From Fimbriimonadaceae bacterium (GTDB lineage: Bacteria > Armatimonadota > Fimbriimonadia > Fimbriimonadales > Fimbriimonadaceae), in contig JAIBBE010000223.1 of assembly GCA_019694835.1 (NCBI GenBank), positions 28,752 to 92,751 on the forward strand: a stretch of 64,000 bases of DNA. Direction: 5' to 3'. Of this stretch, positions 35,102 to 44,401 are shown one piece after another. The translations under genes and the position numbers were made by a program. A model generated the notes under the pieces. It ran no database searches and was not told the DNA's origin. It saw nothing but the letters and a program-made list of their open reading frames with translations. Each line of letters starts with the position of its first letter. The first letter of the stretch is position 1.

Positions 35102-35573
35102 CCTGCTTTGTGGGCCGACTATTGGCTCTTAGACGCATTTCGGACGGCCCCGGTTCTATTGCCGGGGGAGAATTGCCGAATCTTAATGCACATCGACTTC
35201 CGACCGCGTGCACGAGGGCCTGAGGCATGATCGTTCACTATTCCCGACTAGGCGAGCAGGTTCGAGCAATTCGGTCGGACAAGGAGGTTCCCCAGCGGCC
35301 CTGTCGTACCGTCCACCGTGTTCCGCATCCTGACTCTGAGGACAGTTGAAGGTCTAGGGTAGCTTCTTCCCAAAAAGGTGGATGGACTCTGCTTGACCTA
35401 TGAGCCCAGTACGGCTCCGCGTCAGCTCTGAGCGGCGTGAACAAGGTAAGTCGATCCGGGAGACTAGCCGGAGCGTGACGGGCAAGGGGGTCAAGCTCGG
35501 CGCGCGGGGAATCTACTCACGCCGACGTCCCGCTGGCGGGTTCTGAATAGATAATGAAGTTCCGGTGCAAGAC
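35102..35573. other. Gap of 472 bp without a supportable gene
   Basis: No open frame looks convincing and the region is rich in short GC hairpins. It must hold the promoter of the TPR-like gene and the 3' end of the Shedu transcript. It may be a remnant of an earlier insertion or a structured RNA; I cannot assign it. Confidence 0.35.
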
Positions 35574-36761
35574 TTAGGCCAGGTCGTCCACAATGAATCT
35601 GGTCCGCTCGTACAGTTCGTCAAATGTGATGATCTCGATCCCCGAAATCTGTCGGCGAAACAGTTCAAAGGATGAAAACTGTTCCTCGTTTACGCCATGC
35701 TTGGTGACAAATTGGTCGAGTTGGCCGATTACGATCAGTCCCTTTGGCTGGACGAACGCTATGTCCTCTCCGGACGGATTTCCTTCTTTATCAGCAATTT
35801 TCTTAAAAGCTTGACCAAGCTTGAGGCTCACTTTGTGTAGCGTTTTCTGAACCTGGCCAATAGCTCCTTGTAAATCCTCGCCTGGCACGAACACCCCCGG
35901 ACGATCATAGTTCTTTACAAGCGGGGTCAGATGCGTCTTGATTTCACAAAAGATGGCGTTACTAACACGCCCCTTCGTCTTAAGGAGTGCGTCTGTCCGC
36001 TTGCCAGCCCCATCAAACATGTCGTTGCCAACAACAATCGTTTCCAGCTTATGATCCTTCAGACCCTCGCAGGCCACAAGCTGCAAGCCATATCCAAAAA
36101 TCCAGGTGTTTGCTTCAAAGAACTTTTGCCAAACATCCTCGTCTCTGGGCCCATATTTTTCCTTACATTTAGCAAAGTAGCCAGGGTCATCCAGAAGCCG
36201 CTTGAAATTGGTAAGACTCTTCTTTCTGCCTGCTATCAAGGCGACGTCTCGCTCCGTAATTTCCCCTTTGAATGCCTCCGCGAACTGCGCCATCGCTGCT
36301 TCCTTCCCAAGCGCGTTGAGCAATTTCGACAGAGTCTTCTTTTCCTCCGCCGAAACAACTGCAAGTGCGGACCCGGTGAGTACGACGCCATCGAATTCTG
36401 AAACAAATCGAAGTAGGCGGGAAAAGTTCTCGTGACAGTCACGGAAGTCCACTCGCGCCTTAATTGCCCGCGTCTCTCCAGCCAAGACGGGTGTTTCGAC
36501 CAGGCCAACGGTTCTCTTGGTGCGATGAACGATTTCGAACTCAAACCGTGGCTCGAAGATCCCTTCAGGGCTCTTGATTAGGGTCACCGCACACTGCTTT
36601 TGGATCCGGGCTGTTCTCTTCAGAACGAAATGCTTCACCAGGGATTTCTTGGTGTTCTTGAAGTAATAAAATGTGTCCCTGCCAGCATCGGCAATCTCAA
36701 GATTCTCGAAGTCGTCCTCTCCAACAACGAAGTCAGTCTCGTCAGCGAATGAAAGCACCAT
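35574..36761 (-). CDS. sduA: Shedu anti-phage nuclease (DUF4263 protein)
   Basis: The C-terminal DUF4263 domain (about 200-360) shows FFEANTWIFGYGL, then D257 in GKRTDALL, E273 and K275 in IFCEIKTH, and GAIGQVQKTL: a PD-(D/E)XK nuclease site typical of Shedu. About 200 N-terminal residues form the variable sensor part. Shedu is a single-gene anti-phage system that attacks phage DNA. Length (395) is typical. The gene is followed on the same strand by nothing for 470 bp and preceded by a 69-residue gene 26 bp away. Confidence 0.88.
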   Translation of the reverse strand: MVLSFADETDFVVGEDDFENLEIADAGRDTFYYFKNTKKSLVKHFVLKRTARIQKQCAVTLIKSPEGIFEPRFEFEIVHRTKRTVGLVETPVLAGETRAIKARVDFRDCHENFSRLLRFVSEFDGVVLTGSALAVVSAEEKKTLSKLLNALGKEAAMAQFAEAFKGEITERDVALIAGRKKSLTNFKRLLDDPGYFAKCKEKYGPRDEDVWQKFFEANTWIFGYGLQLVACEGLKDHKLETIVVGNDMFDGAGKRTDALLKTKGRVSNAIFCEIKTHLTPLVKNYDRPGVFVPGEDLQGAIGQVQKTLHKVSLKLGQAFKKIADKEGNPSGEDIAFVQPKGLIVIGQLDQFVTKHGVNEEQFSSFELFRRQISGIEIITFDELYERTRFIVDDLA

Positions 36762-36787
36762 TTTCTCTGCCTCTCAGCCATTATGCC

Positions 36788-36997
36788 TCAAGAGTGATCC
36801 TCCACTGGAAAGTCGATGATAACACGCTTGCCGTAGCTGGTAATGTACCAGACACAATTGTAGAAGAGTTCAGGATTCCCTGCGAAGGCGTGAAAGTGGA
36901 TGACGACTGGCTTGTTGGTCCGTGATTGCACCTCCTCGATGACATCTGGGATTAGGCGCTCAACCTCGGCGGCCACTCCGACGGGAATCTTCTCCAT
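36788..36997 (-). CDS. Small protein of unknown function upstream of Shedu
   Basis: The 69-residue product (MEKIPVGVAAEVERLIPDVI, ending IIDFPVEDHS) has an alternating helix/strand pattern with no motif I know. It starts just after a purine stretch and ends 26 bp before the Shedu start on the same strand, so the two may be cotranscribed. Such small partners are not part of the standard one-gene Shedu. Confidence 0.5.
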   Translation of the reverse strand: MEKIPVGVAAEVERLIPDVIEEVQSRTNKPVVIHFHAFAGNPELFYNCVWYITSYGKRVIIDFPVEDHS

Positions 36998-37063
36998 GAC
37001 GAGAGTCTAACAAAGGGAACCTACGGCGGCAAGCAGAAAACGACCTGAGCCAAGGATCACTGC

Positions 37064-37885
37064 TTATGGCGTGTAGTGTCCTGATTCGTTCACGCGGGCC
37101 GAAACATCAACAATGAGTGCTCTCGTCGCCATGAGTATGTTTCTCGCCTGATCTACAGAGTACCTCTGGTCCATGTGCATGGTTGTATTCCGCCAGGCGC
37201 GGTTCACCGCAGTGAGGTCGGCATGCACGCTGCGATAGAACGGTTCTTTCACTTTCCAGTCTGGAGGGTACGGCGCTGTGGACTTTCCTTCGAGGAACCG
37301 GTCAATTTCGACGCGATAGTCACCCCAGCCCCGAAGATTCGGATTCGAAGGCGGTATCCCGAGAGATAACCACACTCCCTTGCAAACTCCTTCAAGCACC
37401 CGCATCTGATGGAATACGCTCGCCGTGCACAATCCCAACACGAAGCACCGTACCGCTTCGGTTAGATCGTATTCCAGACTGGGGAAGGCTGCAATCACCG
37501 CTTCTAGGCCCCTGACCGGGTCACTAAGATAGTCGCGATCCTCCCCAGCCAGAATGAGAACATCAAGGGTCTTGGCTTCATCAGTCAACACGCCCATGCA
37601 CCCTTGTGCCATCAGGTCAAACTCGCGCGGCCCAAAGCCGTTAACTTGCACGGATGATTCCAGCGCTTGGATAAACCTGGCGGTACTGTTGCTTGTCGCT
37701 CGCAACCCAAACGTGTCACAGCCATCTTTCACTTCCAAGAGTATCGTGTCGATCTTGCCACGAAGAGCTGGATTAGCCCATGTGTTGTCGGGCATACCGG
37801 CAAGTCGTCCTTGACGGACGACAATCGGGATTGCGTTGAATCCTCTTGCGATCTTTAGAAGGGTCTCGGCATTCGACTGCTTCAT
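37064..37885 (-). CDS. HEPN-like protein, candidate RNase
   Basis: The 273-residue protein ends in a helical domain with AWRNTTMHMDQRYS: R232-x4-H237 with Asn after Arg, the HEPN RNase signature, followed by the usual DQARNILMATRALI helix. The N-terminal half has strand/helix repeats (AIPIVVRQG, DTILLEVKDG) that I cannot assign. HEPN proteins cut RNA in toxin-antitoxin and abortive infection systems. The ATG at 37885 was chosen over an upstream start because of a GGGAGG sequence. It sits between Shedu and an ADP-ribosyltransferase-like gene, all on the minus strand. Confidence 0.6.
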   Translation of the reverse strand: MKQSNAETLLKIARGFNAIPIVVRQGRLAGMPDNTWANPALRGKIDTILLEVKDGCDTFGLRATSNSTARFIQALESSVQVNGFGPREFDLMAQGCMGVLTDEAKTLDVLILAGEDRDYLSDPVRGLEAVIAAFPSLEYDLTEAVRCFVLGLCTASVFHQMRVLEGVCKGVWLSLGIPPSNPNLRGWGDYRVEIDRFLEGKSTAPYPPDWKVKEPFYRSVHADLTAVNRAWRNTTMHMDQRYSVDQARNILMATRALIVDVSARVNESGHYTP

Positions 37886-37994
37886 GCCTTTGTTGCCTCC
37901 CTGCCATAGACTGCACCGTGGTGCAATGGCTTCACGAGATGATAGCACGTCTCGCTGGAGCCAGGGGCAACGTTGCCGCTAACGGTTCCCCGTC

Positions 37995-38915
37995 CTAGTA
38001 CGGGGCGGGTTGCCAAGCGGAGAGGCGTTGCCTTGGTCGACAAAACCGCCTCAAGTCGTCCCAGTCCCTTCGAGACCTGGAAGCACTCGCCTCAACACTG
38101 AACCGCTTCTCTTCGTTAAGCGCTCGAATGTCCGCCAAGAATCTAGGGTCGTTGGAGTCTTCGATCAATCCTGCACGCTCTGCGCTTTGCACGAGCACTT
38201 GTGCGTCTTCAGTCGAGAGGTCATCTCCAAAGGCCCAGCGGGTCGCCATCCTGACCATGGGCAGTCCCAGCCTTTCAACATACTCACCCAGTGCGGCAGC
38301 TGCTCCGGTATCAGATTCAGGTGGGTTGAGCAGGTCGGTGAGAGTGTTGGGGACATGAAAGAGGGCGATTCTGCCGAGCGCTCTACGCGGAATCGCACCA
38401 ACATGGGCAATGACTCCAAAAATGGATAGCGTTTCACACCAAAGTGACGCATTCGCATCCATGGATCGCCTGGCATGCTTCATTCGTTCGGCGATAGATT
38501 CGCCTTCCCATTTGCGACCCGCGGCTCTCTCCTCGATGGTCAGTATCGAATCCTCGTCTGGCCGTAGCGCTTTGAAGTTGAGTTTGTTGAGGTGGATTTC
38601 GACTATCGCGGCGGCAGACTCGCGCGCTACGTGGGTTGTCGCATGAACTGCATGGCAAAAATGGTAGCGGTCTGTAAGGTACACACAATCCTCTCGGCTT
38701 GAGAGATCTTGCTTCCCAAAATTATTCGAACCCGTCATGGCCCGAGGCATGAGCCCGCTTTCAAGAATTGCAAGAGCGTTTCGGCCACTCGTTCCATGGA
38801 AGAGCACTGCGTCAGGATCAGGTGGCGTTTGGCGAGCCCACGATGCGGAAATCTTGATCGTAGTCGAGTTGTCGGTTCCTTGGGCCGTGGAATCCCGGGA
38901 CACGTTGGTCATCAT
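37995..38915 (-). CDS. ADP-ribosyltransferase-fold (ART/PARP-like) protein
   Basis: The start of the domain, VLFHGTSGRNALAILESGL, carries the H of an H-Y-[E/D/Q] triad. The Tyr position is CVYLTDRYHFCHAV, and VEIHLNKLNF follows as expected. This is the pattern of KptA/DarT/PARP-type folds, where a small domain binds NAD. The final acidic residue is not certain. The C-terminal 130 residues are helical and unassigned. It could be a NAD-using toxin or base-modifying defence enzyme; the nearby HEPN and Shedu genes fit this, but it is inference. Confidence 0.5.
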   Translation of the reverse strand: MMTNVSRDSTAQGTDNSTTIKISASWARQTPPDPDAVLFHGTSGRNALAILESGLMPRAMTGSNNFGKQDLSSREDCVYLTDRYHFCHAVHATTHVARESAAAIVEIHLNKLNFKALRPDEDSILTIEERAAGRKWEGESIAERMKHARRSMDANASLWCETLSIFGVIAHVGAIPRRALGRIALFHVPNTLTDLLNPPESDTGAAAALGEYVERLGLPMVRMATRWAFGDDLSTEDAQVLVQSAERAGLIEDSNDPRFLADIRALNEEKRFSVEASASRSRRDWDDLRRFCRPRQRLSAWQPAPY

Positions 38916-39040
38916 ACCCCGCGTTGATTCCGAGTGCGGTCACTTATTCAAATGGAACCCATTGAGGTGAAAGAGATTTCGTTGCGCCGGGTGAAAGCGG
39001 CGGCGAAACGCTCAGCCCTCGGGACCGGGTGCAGTGAGGC

Positions 39041-39074
39041 ATAAATAAGGGGCTGGACTAGACATCCAACCCCC
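39041..39074 (-). terminator. Rho-independent terminator of the RHS operon
   Basis: On the minus strand GGGGTTGGA pairs with TCCAGCCCC (one G-U pair) around a 7-nt loop and is followed by TTATTTAT. It lies downstream of the candidate immunity gene and of the 45-residue frame. Confidence 0.75.
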
Positions 39075-39215
39075 GGATGCGTAACTTCCGACAGACCTCC
39101 ATTTGCAATCGCAATCAGTTCATGGTTTATTGTCCATCAGTTCTGGCGGCACGTCAAATAATACACCAAGAATCTGACGCCTGCACCTGGAAGATTGAAG
39201 CTTAGCTTCGGATAA

Positions 39216-39353
39216 CTACGCATTCGGAAACGGTTGGAAGAAACGACTTCGGGTGGCCGCGTCTATGTGCTGAACCGCGTCTTCAGCGATCTGTGTTAAT
39301 TTCCAGTAAGCACTGGCATCTTCAGGACCTGTTGAGCGTCGGTGAATCATCAT
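39216..39353 (-). CDS. Candidate 45-residue protein at the end of the RHS operon
   Basis: Two tandem ATGs open a 45-codon frame whose product (SAYWKLTQIAEDAVQHIDAA within) has a natural amphipathic-helix composition rather than random sequence. It lies between the membrane protein gene (57 bp away) and the terminator, on the same strand. It may be a real small gene or the leftover end of an older RHS tip. The ribosome binding site is weak. Confidence 0.35.
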   Translation of the reverse strand: MMIHRRSTGPEDASAYWKLTQIAEDAVQHIDAATRSRFFQPFPNA

Positions 39354-39409
39354 TTTACTCTGCCATTACACCGACTCCACCATGGTATCCACGGTTACAA
39401 ATAAGAGTG

Positions 39410-39805
39410 CTACGCACGCACACCAAATGAAAATAGACAAAGAGCGTACCCAATAAGCACGAATGCGTTATAGTCGGCAGATGTGGTTCGGTAGAATACT
39501 CTGATAATGGCGATCGTAACAAGGCCAACAATGGAAATGGCGGCACTTTGGCTTGACCCGAGTGACGGGACCACCGCAATGCCGATCAAGAGCCTTGCCA
39601 GGCAAACTAGTCCCATTGTAATTGCTATCAAATGCTCCCTCCAGGTGCTCCTCACGTAGATCGTTAATCCGAGCATCATAGTCAGTATTACAGCCTCTGG
39701 GATCATATGCCCCCGCCCAGGGTCCCATATCCCGATGAAAAAGACGCTAAGTACGCCGATATGTAGTGGGAAGTAGTCCGCCACGAGATCGTGGCGGTTG
39801 TTCAT
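39410..39805 (-). CDS. Four-helix membrane protein, candidate RHS immunity protein
   Basis: The 131-residue product has four hydrophobic helices (for example HIGVLSVFFIGIW and AISIVGLVTIAIIRVFY). The ATG at 39805 is preceded by GGAG at the right distance, and lies 12 bp after the RHS stop. In polymorphic toxin loci the gene directly after the toxin is usually its immunity partner. The RHS tip is itself hydrophobic, so a membrane-resident immunity protein would fit. No known family is recognised. Confidence 0.6.
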   Translation of the reverse strand: MNNRHDLVADYFPLHIGVLSVFFIGIWDPGRGHMIPEAVILTMMLGLTIYVRSTWREHLIAITMGLVCLARLLIGIAVVPSLGSSQSAAISIVGLVTIAIIRVFYRTTSADYNAFVLIGYALCLFSFGVRA

Positions 39806-39817
39806 CTTAGACTCCAA

Positions 39818-42800
39818 CTAGAGCATTGCCTCAAGCTTCGTGATCGCCAGGAAGAGGCTGATCGAGAGGTAGTACGCTGTGTAAGTTGCCTTTGTACGAT
39901 CAGCCACTGAAGGAGACTCCCCACATCCTTTTGCAGCTGCTGCCGTAATGCAGCCATCCAAAGCCATTCCGATCATGCCCACTACACCTTGTAGCGCAGT
40001 CATCCCAGTTACACCGACGAGCCAGTTGCCATTAATATCAAATCCCGACAGGCCTAAACTTAACCACCCGGCGCAAAACAGGAGGCCGAACAATCCTACC
40101 GTAAAGGAAGTTGCGCAGACTTTCATAGCAGCGAACAGCTGCTGGGTCTTCTTGATTATTGAGTGTAATTTGTCTGCAAACGGAATAAACTCATTGCCAT
40201 TAATGTCAACTCCAGCCGATGGTGCCGACCGGCAGTACGAATACCAGTTTGAACCGTCGCGCTGGAGATCCTCACTCACGAATCTGCCCGTTCCAGGCTC
40301 GTAATACCTGGCATGCATGTATATCAGGTCGGACTCATCGTCCTGTTTATGACCCAGGTTTGCGCAATAGCGATTGTTCGGGCCGTTCATCGCTGACGGA
40401 TTCAAGGACGAACTCGACCGCACCGAACCCCAAACATCATAGGAGCGATTGTTCTCAATGGTATTTCCGGTTCCGTTGCGCGACAATGTCGCGATCATGT
40501 TGCCGTGACCGTCATAGATCGGGAATTGGGTTCCGGTGTACGACCGGTTGAAATTCGACACATTGACCGAGAAGGTGCGGATCATGTCGATGCCGCGAGC
40601 GCCTAGGGCATAAGAGTTGCCCGTGACTGACGCTGATGGAGGTGAGCCAGGGATAGCAACTGTGTAGTCATCTTCGAAGCACATCTGGCCGTCATAGCGA
40701 TAACGATAGGTCGGGTTGTTGGCATCTTGGTCTTCGTCATAATAGCCCGAACTATTGCCCTCCTCTCCGTTCCACACGAGTTGCAAGCCCGTTACCTTCC
40801 TGATCCGCATACCATCGGCACGGTACATATACTCAGCACCACCACTGCTCTTGATGGTCTTGAGCATTCGCCCCGCATCGTCCCAATCGTAGCGCACTGC
40901 GCTCGAATAGTAGCGATTCTTCCAAAGCCGATTTCCGAGAATATCGTGTTGGTACGTTGCGCTTCCGGGTGAAGTGATCATTTGGTTCAAGTGATCGTAA
41001 GTGTAGCCCGTGTTAGACCGATTTCCGGCCGCATCGTAGGTCCAACTTTGGACCTCGTTGGAGAGCCCGTCGTTGTAATCGACTTCCGTCAAGTAGTCGA
41101 GGTCGGCGTCATAGGTGTAGTTCTCAGTGCGTCCCGTTCCCCAAGACTCTCCTCCCGCGCCCGAGGCGAAGGTGGCGCTATCGCGCAAGCCCTTGTAGTC
41201 GTCGTACGCATACGTCACCTTGCGAAGGTGGGTGTTGTCGTATGTGTCGTCGTCGATGTCCTGCCAGGCGTACCGGAGTTCGGCGAGTTGACCTCCGGGG
41301 TGATAGTCATAGACCACATGGGCCCGGTGCGTCGCCATGTCCGCAGTCGGGTTGGCGCTGTCGGGATAGTACGGATAGGCCGAGGTCTGTGAAGGTGTCT
41401 GAGCGAAGACCGCATGGCTCATGCGCCCTGAAGTATCGAACTGGTAGTGGAACTCCTCGGGCGTTGCGTCTTCTTCGTCGAGCAGCGTCATTGTTTGGAA
41501 GGCGTAGTTGGGGGACTCGGGCGATCCGACACGGACATAGTCACGATAGCTGTAATTCGTAACGTTATTGGTCGTGTTATAGGGGAAATCATAGCTCACG
41601 TTCGACCGCCTACCGGCGGCATCGTAGCCATAGTACACGGTGTAGTCACTCCACAAGAGACCGTCGTCGTTGTAGACGTTGTCGACCTGACCCCGCAATG
41701 AGGGGGTGCCATTGTCACTGGCAAAGTAGACGATCCAGGTCAGGGCGCCGGATAGGCAGTCATACACCTCCGTGACCATTCCATTCTCCGCCGTGCCCCC
41801 GGTGGTTCCGTAGTAATACTGCACGATATAGGTGTCCGGGCTAGTGTCGGTTCTCTTCACGTCCTCCACCTGCCCACGCGGGTTGTAAGTCGTCTCGAAC
41901 GTGCGCCCCGCGCCATCCGTGACATGTGTCGCCCGCCCGGCTCTGTCATACGCTGTCGTGGTGGTGGTTCGGTTGATTTTTCCCGAGCCTTCGTCCTCCT
42001 TGACCTGGTACGGCAAACCCCATCCTGGACTGCCGTTGGAGTTGTAGCTGGTCGTGGTCTTAACGTATACCCACGTACTGGTCGTGTCGTGGAGCTTGTG
42101 AACGGTGGTGATGCGGCCCGCGCTGTCATACCGGAACCAGGCTGAGTGGTGGTCTGTCGTCGGCGCAACTCCAGTGCGCCAGTTCTCACCCGTTACGCTG
42201 ATTCCGCCGTTCTTGGAGTCATAGACGTACTTGGTCATGCCCTTGGCAGCGCCATTGGTGTCGTCGGTGCTGGAGTAGTAGTCGGTGTAGGAGTACCGCC
42301 AGGAACTACTTCCCGTTTTTGTGCGAACAGCCTTCTGTTGGAAATACTTGTCCGCTCCATGATAGGCATACTCGACGACATTGGGATTTCCAACCGTTGA
42401 ACGGGTTCCCCCGTTACTCTTGACCTTCTCCGTCACGGTTTTTGACAACGGTGCACCAAGGAAATTCCAGGTGGTGTCGGTAATAACCTCCTGCCGTTGC
42501 CATTGGGTCGAACCGCCATCCAGTAATCGTGCTGCCCGGAGGTCACCCCACTGCCAGGGATACGTGAACCGAGTTTCGGAGGTTAGGCTCATCAGCTGGA
42601 GATTGTAGGACCTTGACCAACTTGGAAGTCCCGGATACGCGTATTCCGTCGAACCCGATGGGCGCATTGCCATAAGGTCGAACATCGTCATGGTAAACGG
42701 GCTAGTGAGCGTCGTCGGCAAGCTTCCGTAAGAAATCTCGCCTTCGTCAAGGATGGTTCCTAAGGTAATCGCACCGTCGTTGATGAGGGTGCCTTCCGCA

Positions 42801-44401
42801 TTGGTGTTGCCAATTCGATCTTGGAAGTGAGTCGTCAAACTCTGCGTGAGATCGAGACCGACTGGGATGTTGTATGTAGTCCCGTTATCGACCACGGTCG
42901 ATCCACCGGCGAAGAACCCGTTAGGTGCGATCCAGGTGTGGATGTTGTTCGGTTGAATCACCAAGTAGGCGAAGGGTGAAACAACCTCGTCCCAACTCTG
43001 GTACGGAGCCATGCGACTCGTTCCCATTCGGTAGCGAATCTTGGTCTCTAAGCCTCTTGGGTCGGTGATAGAACGTAGGAGGCCACCCGCCACGTCTTCA
43101 CTCGGCCACTCGTCATACGGCTTGATGGCTGAACCGTAGGCATAGGTTGTGGTCAGTCCGCCGGTGGATGTTCCGACCGTCACGCCCGTGGTGGCGGTCT
43201 CAAGGTACATCCCTTCATCGTAAGTGTAGTTAACAGCGCGAGCCTCACTGCCCGTGCCATCCGCTATCCGTGAGATATGGCCAGTGTTCACGGTTCCGCC
43301 GCCACTCCCGGCGGTGATGTAGGTGAAATGCAGTTCGCGACCGCCCGGCATCGTGACTTTAGAAAGAACCTGCTCTGTTACGGTCCCGGAGGCGCGCTCC
43401 TGGGTACACATCGGGTACGTCGGATACTCATACTCGAACGTCGTTTCGTTGCCGTGACGGTCAGTGATGCTCGCGATTTTGAGGATGTTGCTGGGAGTAT
43501 AGTCAGGAGGAGAATCCTCGTCGAAGACCGACTTTGCTCCATCGTCGTATTCGCCATACTTCTCGTACACGTAGACGGTCCCTTCCGGTGTGGTCATCGT
43601 CTGCGACGTATTGACCCAATACTCATCTTCGCTATCAGGATCGAGTTCGATCTCACTCTCATAGACGTTCGCGTCCCAAGCAGGGGCGTTGAGGATTCCG
43701 TCAACATCTCGTTGGATCTGCTCCTGAAATCCGCTGGCGTCCTCGGCAATCACGCCTTCGGTTACAACCTGGGGATTGGGAATCGTATCGGTTGTCGTAT
43801 TGAAGACTTCGGTGATTGGGCGGTCGAACATCTTTAGGGGTGTGCTTCTCACCGGTGAGCCCGGGCCTTTGAGGATTCCACCCGCTGTTGACCTGATGTC
43901 CACGCTCAAGGTCCAACCTCTTCCCAGAGGTCCGTCGTCTGCGTTGTTCGAACTGTACGTCCGCGTGACATTGATCGGAATGCCATATCCGCCTTCGAAA
44001 CTGAGGTCTGTCGCGCTAGTGGTGTAGTTGCCCGTGATTAGATCGACGCCTGCGTAGTTGACGCTCCACTTCTGACTTCCGGCTACGTACGGGTTCACGG
44101 CGAGAAGGCCCTTTCGACTCTCCATCTCACTTAGGCCGAGTACACGCGAGATAGCTGGCTTTTCGATGACCGGGAACGTCTGCGCGAGGCGCTGCAGCTT
44201 ATTCCAATCAGGGCTCGCTGAGGCAAGTTCGGCGGCATAGGACTCGAAAGCGGTCGGCTTCGCCTGCTGGTGCGGAGACTTGGGCAAGGTGCGTGGTTCT
44301 TCCAAACTCACCGCCCAGGCGGGCGGTATCGACGCCTGCACCAAGGCATAGACCATTACTTGAGCGATCAGACGGCCAAAGAGGGTTTCGTGCAATTTCA
44401 T
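39818..44401 (-). CDS. RHS repeat protein with hydrophobic C-terminal tip (candidate polymorphic toxin)
   Basis: A signal peptide (LIAQVMVYALVQASIPPAWA) starts this 1527-residue protein. It holds many RHS/YD repeats (YDAAGRRSNVSYDF, YTYDADLDYLTEVDYNDG, YDHLNQM) and the core-closing motif ESDLIYMHARYYEPGTGRFVSED written here in parts: SDLIYMHARYYEPG and TGRFVSED. After it comes a 140-residue variable tip with three hydrophobic helices (TVGLFGLLFCAGWLSLGLSG and two more). RHS shells wrap a toxin tip that is released into a rival. The start overlaps the C39-like gene as ATGA. Confidence 0.9.
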   Translation of the reverse strand: MKLHETLFGRLIAQVMVYALVQASIPPAWAVSLEEPRTLPKSPHQQAKPTAFESYAAELASASPDWNKLQRLAQTFPVIEKPAISRVLGLSEMESRKGLLAVNPYVAGSQKWSVNYAGVDLITGNYTTSATDLSFEGGYGIPINVTRTYSSNNADDGPLGRGWTLSVDIRSTAGGILKGPGSPVRSTPLKMFDRPITEVFNTTTDTIPNPQVVTEGVIAEDASGFQEQIQRDVDGILNAPAWDANVYESEIELDPDSEDEYWVNTSQTMTTPEGTVYVYEKYGEYDDGAKSVFDEDSPPDYTPSNILKIASITDRHGNETTFEYEYPTYPMCTQERASGTVTEQVLSKVTMPGGRELHFTYITAGSGGGTVNTGHISRIADGTGSEARAVNYTYDEGMYLETATTGVTVGTSTGGLTTTYAYGSAIKPYDEWPSEDVAGGLLRSITDPRGLETKIRYRMGTSRMAPYQSWDEVVSPFAYLVIQPNNIHTWIAPNGFFAGGSTVVDNGTTYNIPVGLDLTQSLTTHFQDRIGNTNAEGTLINDGAITLGTILDEGEISYGSLPTTLTSPFTMTMFDLMAMRPSGSTEYAYPGLPSWSRSYNLQLMSLTSETRFTYPWQWGDLRAARLLDGGSTQWQRQEVITDTTWNFLGAPLSKTVTEKVKSNGGTRSTVGNPNVVEYAYHGADKYFQQKAVRTKTGSSSWRYSYTDYYSSTDDTNGAAKGMTKYVYDSKNGGISVTGENWRTGVAPTTDHHSAWFRYDSAGRITTVHKLHDTTSTWVYVKTTTSYNSNGSPGWGLPYQVKEDEGSGKINRTTTTTAYDRAGRATHVTDGAGRTFETTYNPRGQVEDVKRTDTSPDTYIVQYYYGTTGGTAENGMVTEVYDCLSGALTWIVYFASDNGTPSLRGQVDNVYNDDGLLWSDYTVYYGYDAAGRRSNVSYDFPYNTTNNVTNYSYRDYVRVGSPESPNYAFQTMTLLDEEDATPEEFHYQFDTSGRMSHAVFAQTPSQTSAYPYYPDSANPTADMATHRAHVVYDYHPGGQLAELRYAWQDIDDDTYDNTHLRKVTYAYDDYKGLRDSATFASGAGGESWGTGRTENYTYDADLDYLTEVDYNDGLSNEVQSWTYDAAGNRSNTGYTYDHLNQMITSPGSATYQHDILGNRLWKNRYYSSAVRYDWDDAGRMLKTIKSSGGAEYMYRADGMRIRKVTGLQLVWNGEEGNSSGYYDEDQDANNPTYRYRYDGQMCFEDDYTVAIPGSPPSASVTGNSYALGARGIDMIRTFSVNVSNFNRSYTGTQFPIYDGHGNMIATLSRNGTGNTIENNRSYDVWGSVRSSSSLNPSAMNGPNNRYCANLGHKQDDESDLIYMHARYYEPGTGRFVSEDLQRDGSNWYSYCRSAPSAGVDINGNEFIPFADKLHSIIKKTQQLFAAMKVCATSFTVGLFGLLFCAGWLSLGLSGFDINGNWLVGVTGMTALQGVVGMIGMALDGCITAAAAKGCGESPSVADRTKATYTAYYLSISLFLAITKLEAML

